Shown: positions 60,498 to 64,000 of the stretch, one piece after another
How positions within the stretch are numbered: position 1 is the first letter of the stretch
How the letters are laid out: each line of letters begins with the position of its first letter
Notes under the pieces: model-generated
The model's input: only the letters and a program-made list of their open reading frames with translations
Databases searched by the model: none
Told to the model about the DNA's origin: nothing
Program-made: the position numbers and the translations under genes
Assembly (NCBI RefSeq): GCF_025602895.1
Contig: NW_026516362.1
Span: forward strand, 25,141 to 89,140
Source of the DNA: Polychytrium aggregatum
Taxonomy: Eukaryota; Chytridiomycota; Chytridiomycetes; Polychytriales
DNA length: 64,000 bases
Reading direction: 5' to 3'

Positions 60498-63155
60498 GCG
60501 AGGTGGTCTGTTCGGCGATACGAACATCTTCCCCCTCTGACTCGTCATTATCGGACGATAAGCTTCTTCTTCCGGCCACCCTTGTCGTCATGAGTCTTTC
60601 TGGCCCGGTCTCCATCTCCCTTTCTGTCTTTATTGATGATGGATGCACCGCTCTTGCCCTCATTGATCCTGCCTTTGCGGATCTCCATAAACTCTCTCTT
60701 ATCCCTCTTTCTACTCCCTACTCCGTTTCCCTTGCTGATGGTTCTTCGGCCGGTTTCATTCGTTTCCAAACCGTTCCTGTGACGTTGACCATTGGTTCCC
60801 ACACCGAGTCGATTTCTTTTCTTGTGACTCGACTCTCCACCACTCCCATCACTCTTGGTCTTCCCTGGATGCGCTTGCATAATCCAGTTGTCAATTGGAA
60901 GTCCCTCTCCCTTTCGTTCTCCGATCCCTCTTGCCTTGCTGATGGACACATCCTCGCGGATGTCTCTGCTTCCTCCTTGGACACTTCGTCCCCTTCCGGC
61001 TATTCGCCTCCCCCTTCGGGCACTTCGCCTTTGACTCCTCCCTCCGGTCCTTCCCTTACACCGGTTCCCTCCTTTGGCACTTCGCCTTCCCTTTCTTCCC
61101 GCCTTGACTCTGCTTCGCTTTCTGAAGAGCCAACGGCTTTATCTTCGCCCGACATTGAGCTCGTTAATGCGGCGAGTCTTCTCCGTCTTGCACGGGAAGA
61201 CAAGCTCGACATTTTCGCTGCCCAAATGGATATCCGTCCTCCTTCGCCGGAGACGTATCCTACGGTGTCGATAAGGTCCGTGCTCACGACGAAGGTGTAT
61301 GCCGAGTCTGGCACCCCTGTTGACTCTCGAGGTGTCCCGCTCAAATACAATGAGTTTGGCGACGTTTTCAGCCTCAAGTCTGACCCTCCTTCTTCCTTGC
61401 CTCCTCACCGTCCGTATGACTTGTCTATTGAGTTTGTACGGACCGAGGATGGAAAGGAACCTCGTTTGCCAAAGCCGGGGAAAGTCTATCCTTTGTCCCC
61501 GGCCGAGGAATCTGCTCTTTCGGAGTATCTGACCAACGCCCTCGCACGTGGTTGGATCTCCAAATCCTCTTCTCCCGTTGGTGCTCCCTGCTTCTTCGTG
61601 AAGAAGCCCAATGGTGGTCTTCGCCTTTGCGTCGACTACCGGGGCCTCAATGCCATCACGAAGAAGAACCGCTACCCTCTTCCCCTCTTCCAGGATCTTC
61701 TGGATAAACTTTCTTCTGCCCGCGTCTTCTCACACCTTGACCTTCCTGATGCTTACCACTTGGTTCGTGTCAAGAAGGGCGATGAGTGGAAGACTGCTTT
61801 TGTTTGCAAATCTGGCTCTTACGAGTACAATGTTATCCCCTTTGGTCTTTCGAATGCCCCCGCTGCTTTTCAGTTTTTTATGAACGACATCTTCTCGGAC
61901 CTCCTTGGTGTCTGTGTTGTCATTTATCTTGACGACATCCTGATCTTCTCAAAAGATCCCCTGGAGCATGAGGAGCATGTTAAGCTTGTTCTTTCTCGCC
62001 TTCGTGAACACTCTCTTAAGGTCAATCCGGCCAAGTGTTCTTTTGACCTTTCTGAAGTTGACTTTCTCGGCATGATCATTTCTGCCGATGGCATTAAAAT
62101 GGACCCTGCCAAGGTCGAGGCCGTTTCCCTTTGGCCTGTTCCCTCTTCTGCTCGCGACATCCAAGTTTTTATTGGTTTCGCAAACTTTTACCGCCGCTTC
62201 GTCAAGGACTTTTCCGCACTTGCTCGTCCTTTGACTTCACTCACCACCAAATCCTCCACCTTCTCTTGGTCTCCCGAGGCCCAAGAGGCTTTTGATTCTC
62301 TTAAACGTTCATTCACTTCCGCACCTATTCTTCGTTACTTTGATTTCTCCAAACCCGCTGTCATCGAGCCCGATGCTTCTGACTTTGCTCTGGGTGCCGT
62401 CCTTTCCCAGTTTGACCCTGACGGCGCTCTTCACCCCGTTGCTTTTCACTCTCGGCAATTCCGTCCCGCCGAGGTGAATTATGACACCCACGACAAAGAG
62501 CTCCTTGCTATTGTCGATTCCTTTACTGCCTGGCGTCATTACTTGATGGCTGCCGACCCCGATCATCCCACTCTTGTTTTCTCTGATCACCAGAACCTCA
62601 CCCGGTTCACTTCCGCTTCCCAACTTTCTCGCCGCCAGTTCCGGTGGGCCCAATTCCTTTCTGATTTTGCTTTTCGCATTTACCACCGCCCTGGTCGCCT
62701 CAACACCAAAGCCGATGCTCTCAGTCGCCGTTCTGACTTTGAGATAAAGCCTGGTGACTCCCTCCACTCCACCAACTTCCTTCAGCTGTTCGAGTCTATT
62801 TCTCTCGACAGCATCACCGTTATCGGCTCGAACCCCGACTTTCTTTCCGAGATTCGAGCTGCCACCCTTTCTTGTTCCCTTCTTTCTGACTTCAACGCCA
62901 AACGTCTTGATGGCGATTACTCCTTCCGTGACGGTCTCCTTTACTTTAAAGACCTGATCGTTGTCCCTTCCCCCGAGCTCCAGCTCAAAGTGTTTGAGCA
63001 ACGTCACTGCTCCGCTGCCGCTGGTCACTTTGGTCTTGCCAAGACCGTTGAGCTCATCTCCCGGGACTTTCACTGGCCCCGGCTTCGTAAGTCTGTGCGT
63101 CGCTTCATTGCTAATTGTGAAGCGTGCCAGCGAGCCAAGCCGTCCCGTCACTCCC
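60407..63155 (+). CDS. pol: A4 Pol, open part (protease, RT, RNase H, integrase finger)
   Basis: Entered by frameshift at 60467. Protease FIDDG; Ser/Pro spacer; RT with VDYRGLN, FGLSNAPAAFQ and YLDD at about residue 507; RNase H EPDASDFALGAVLSQ at about 655, reading through DHQNLTRF where A1 and A3 have TAG; integrase HHCC HCSAAAGHFGLAKT...CEACQRAK at about 866-905. The frame is first lost at an extra C in 63153-63157. This is the best family A Pol sequence in the window up to that point. Confidence 0.93.
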
Positions 63156-64000
63156 CCTTATGGTTTACTTCACCCTCTCCCCGTTCCTTCCGAACGTTGG
63201 TGGGACCTGTCGATGGACTTCATCACGGATCTCCCACCTTCGACGGCTTTGACTCCATCTTCGTGGTTAAGGACCGCCTGTCCAAACAAGCACACTTTGT
63301 GCCCACCACGAAGATGGTTACAGGCGAGCAAACCGCCGAACTCTTCCTCTCCCACATCTTCCGCTTGCATGGTTGTCCCCGGTCTATTGTTTCGGACCGA
63401 GGAACTCAGTTTACTTCGGCCTTCTGGAGGCGCTTCAATGAGCTTCTGAAGACGAAGATTTCCCTTTCTTTCTGCCTTCCACCCCGAGACCGACGGTTCG
63501 ACCGAGGTTCTCAACCAGGTCATCGAGCAGTATTTGCGTATCCATTGCAATTACCTGCAAGACGACTGGACCCCTTCACCTTCCCCTTGCCGAGTTCACT
63601 TACAACAACTCGGAAAACACCTCCACTGGCATGACTCCCTTCTTTGCAGTCCATGGCCATCACCCCATTTTTGATCCCTCCATCATCCGTGATCCTTACT
63701 GTTGTGCCCTCTTGCCGAAGAACGTGTCGACCGACTTCAGACCGTTCTCGAGGATCTCAAGGCCAACCTCCGGGTTGCCCAAGAGTCCTACACTTTGGCA
63801 GGCCAACAAATCCCGTCTCCCCACTCCCGACATCTCCGTTGGCGACCTCGTTTTTCTTGATCGTCGCCACATCCGCACCCTTCGTCCCTCCAACAAGCTT
63901 GATCAGAAAAAGCTTGGCCCCTTTAAAGTTCTTCGCCGCATCAACCCCGTTGCCTTTGAACTTAAACTCCCTTCCACACTCAAAGTCCACCCGTCTTTCA
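63156..64000 (+). pseudogene. pol: A4 Pol, integrase core region with many 1-bp indels
   Basis: Compared with A1 and A3: extra C at about 63157, missing A at about 63243, extra T at about 63470, extra C at about 63573, changes near 63696 and 63711, extra G at about 63797, missing C near 63989. The motifs IVSDRGTQF and the chromodomain-side region are recognisable but in shifting frames. Most changes are in short base runs, which suggests sequence error near a contig end rather than decay. Confidence 0.85.

Larger units (their letters stand above)
58682..64000 (+). mobile_element. A4: family A chromovirus, runs off window
   Basis: Complete 5' LTR, gag and most of pol; the 3' LTR lies outside. 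It lacks the RNase H TAG of A1 and A3. From 63153 onward, single-base indels accumulate at or near base runs. Confidence 0.95.

Noticed and set aside
63153-63243. A +1/-1 pair in A4 pol as a programmed frameshift
   Set aside because: A1 and A3 read straight through the region; the changes are in base runs and part of a cluster of apparent errors.

Overview
This window is a retrotransposon nest, almost certainly from a fungal nuclear genome. Nearly every base belongs to LTR retrotransposons of the Ty3/gypsy chromovirus type (Gag with zinc knuckle, then protease, reverse transcriptase, RNase H, integrase and a C-terminal chromodomain). I see five coding families, named here A (LTR about 790 bp, TGTTAG...CTAACA), B (LTR 237 bp), C (LTR 308-309 bp), E (LTR 385 bp) and F (LTR 581 bp). 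There is also one LTR-like fragment of unknown family (D). The only non-element sequence I recognise is about 1.4 kb (53525-54907) with a broken, weakly F-box-like gene. No rRNA, tRNA or CRISPR array was seen. The phylum cannot be fixed from the sequence. Copies are nearly identical, GC-rich and mostly open, so repeat-induced point mutation does not appear to have acted.

Layout. The base layer is a B copy (B2, + strand) whose 5' part lies left of the window; its remains are 25271-26599 and 44840-47818. C0 (- strand) sits in B2 gag: remains 1394-1525, 13197-16045, 25073-25270. C0 was hit by A0 (-, 1-1393), by A1 (+, 1526-13191, which holds the complete B1 at 5389-10643) and, in its 5' LTR, by Cb (-, 16046-25067, which holds the deleted element E at 18174-21723). 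B2 pol was hit by A3 (-, 26600-44834), which contains a complete C3 (-, 29189-34655) and a complete F (-, 37402-43754). To the right come the LTR-like fragment D (47819-48059), C1 (+, 48060-53524), the unique island, and C2 (+, 54908-58681). C2 is broken by A4 (+, 58682 to the window end). Seven insertions keep perfect 5-bp target duplications: A1 ATCGG, B1 ATTAC, Cb GGTGA, E GCTGC, A3 CGCTC, C3 CTCTT, F GTGGC.

How the parts work. In all five families pol is in the -1 frame relative to gag. At the junction each has a slippery heptamer (GGGAAAT in A, GGGTTTT in B, GGGAAAC in C and E, near-canonical GGAAAAC in F) followed by an inverted repeat that contains or touches the gag stop codon. This is a -1 frameshift module for Gag-Pol. 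Families A, B, E and F also have a short sequence two bases after the 5' LTR that is complementary to an internal LTR site lying 39 bp from a TATA-like box, the arrangement expected for Tf1-type self-priming. C instead has a tRNA-type primer site (TGGTAGCATCGG). B1 has identical LTRs and intact frames. E has apparently identical LTRs but has lost RT and RNase H through an in-frame protease-integrase fusion, so it must have been mobilised in trans.
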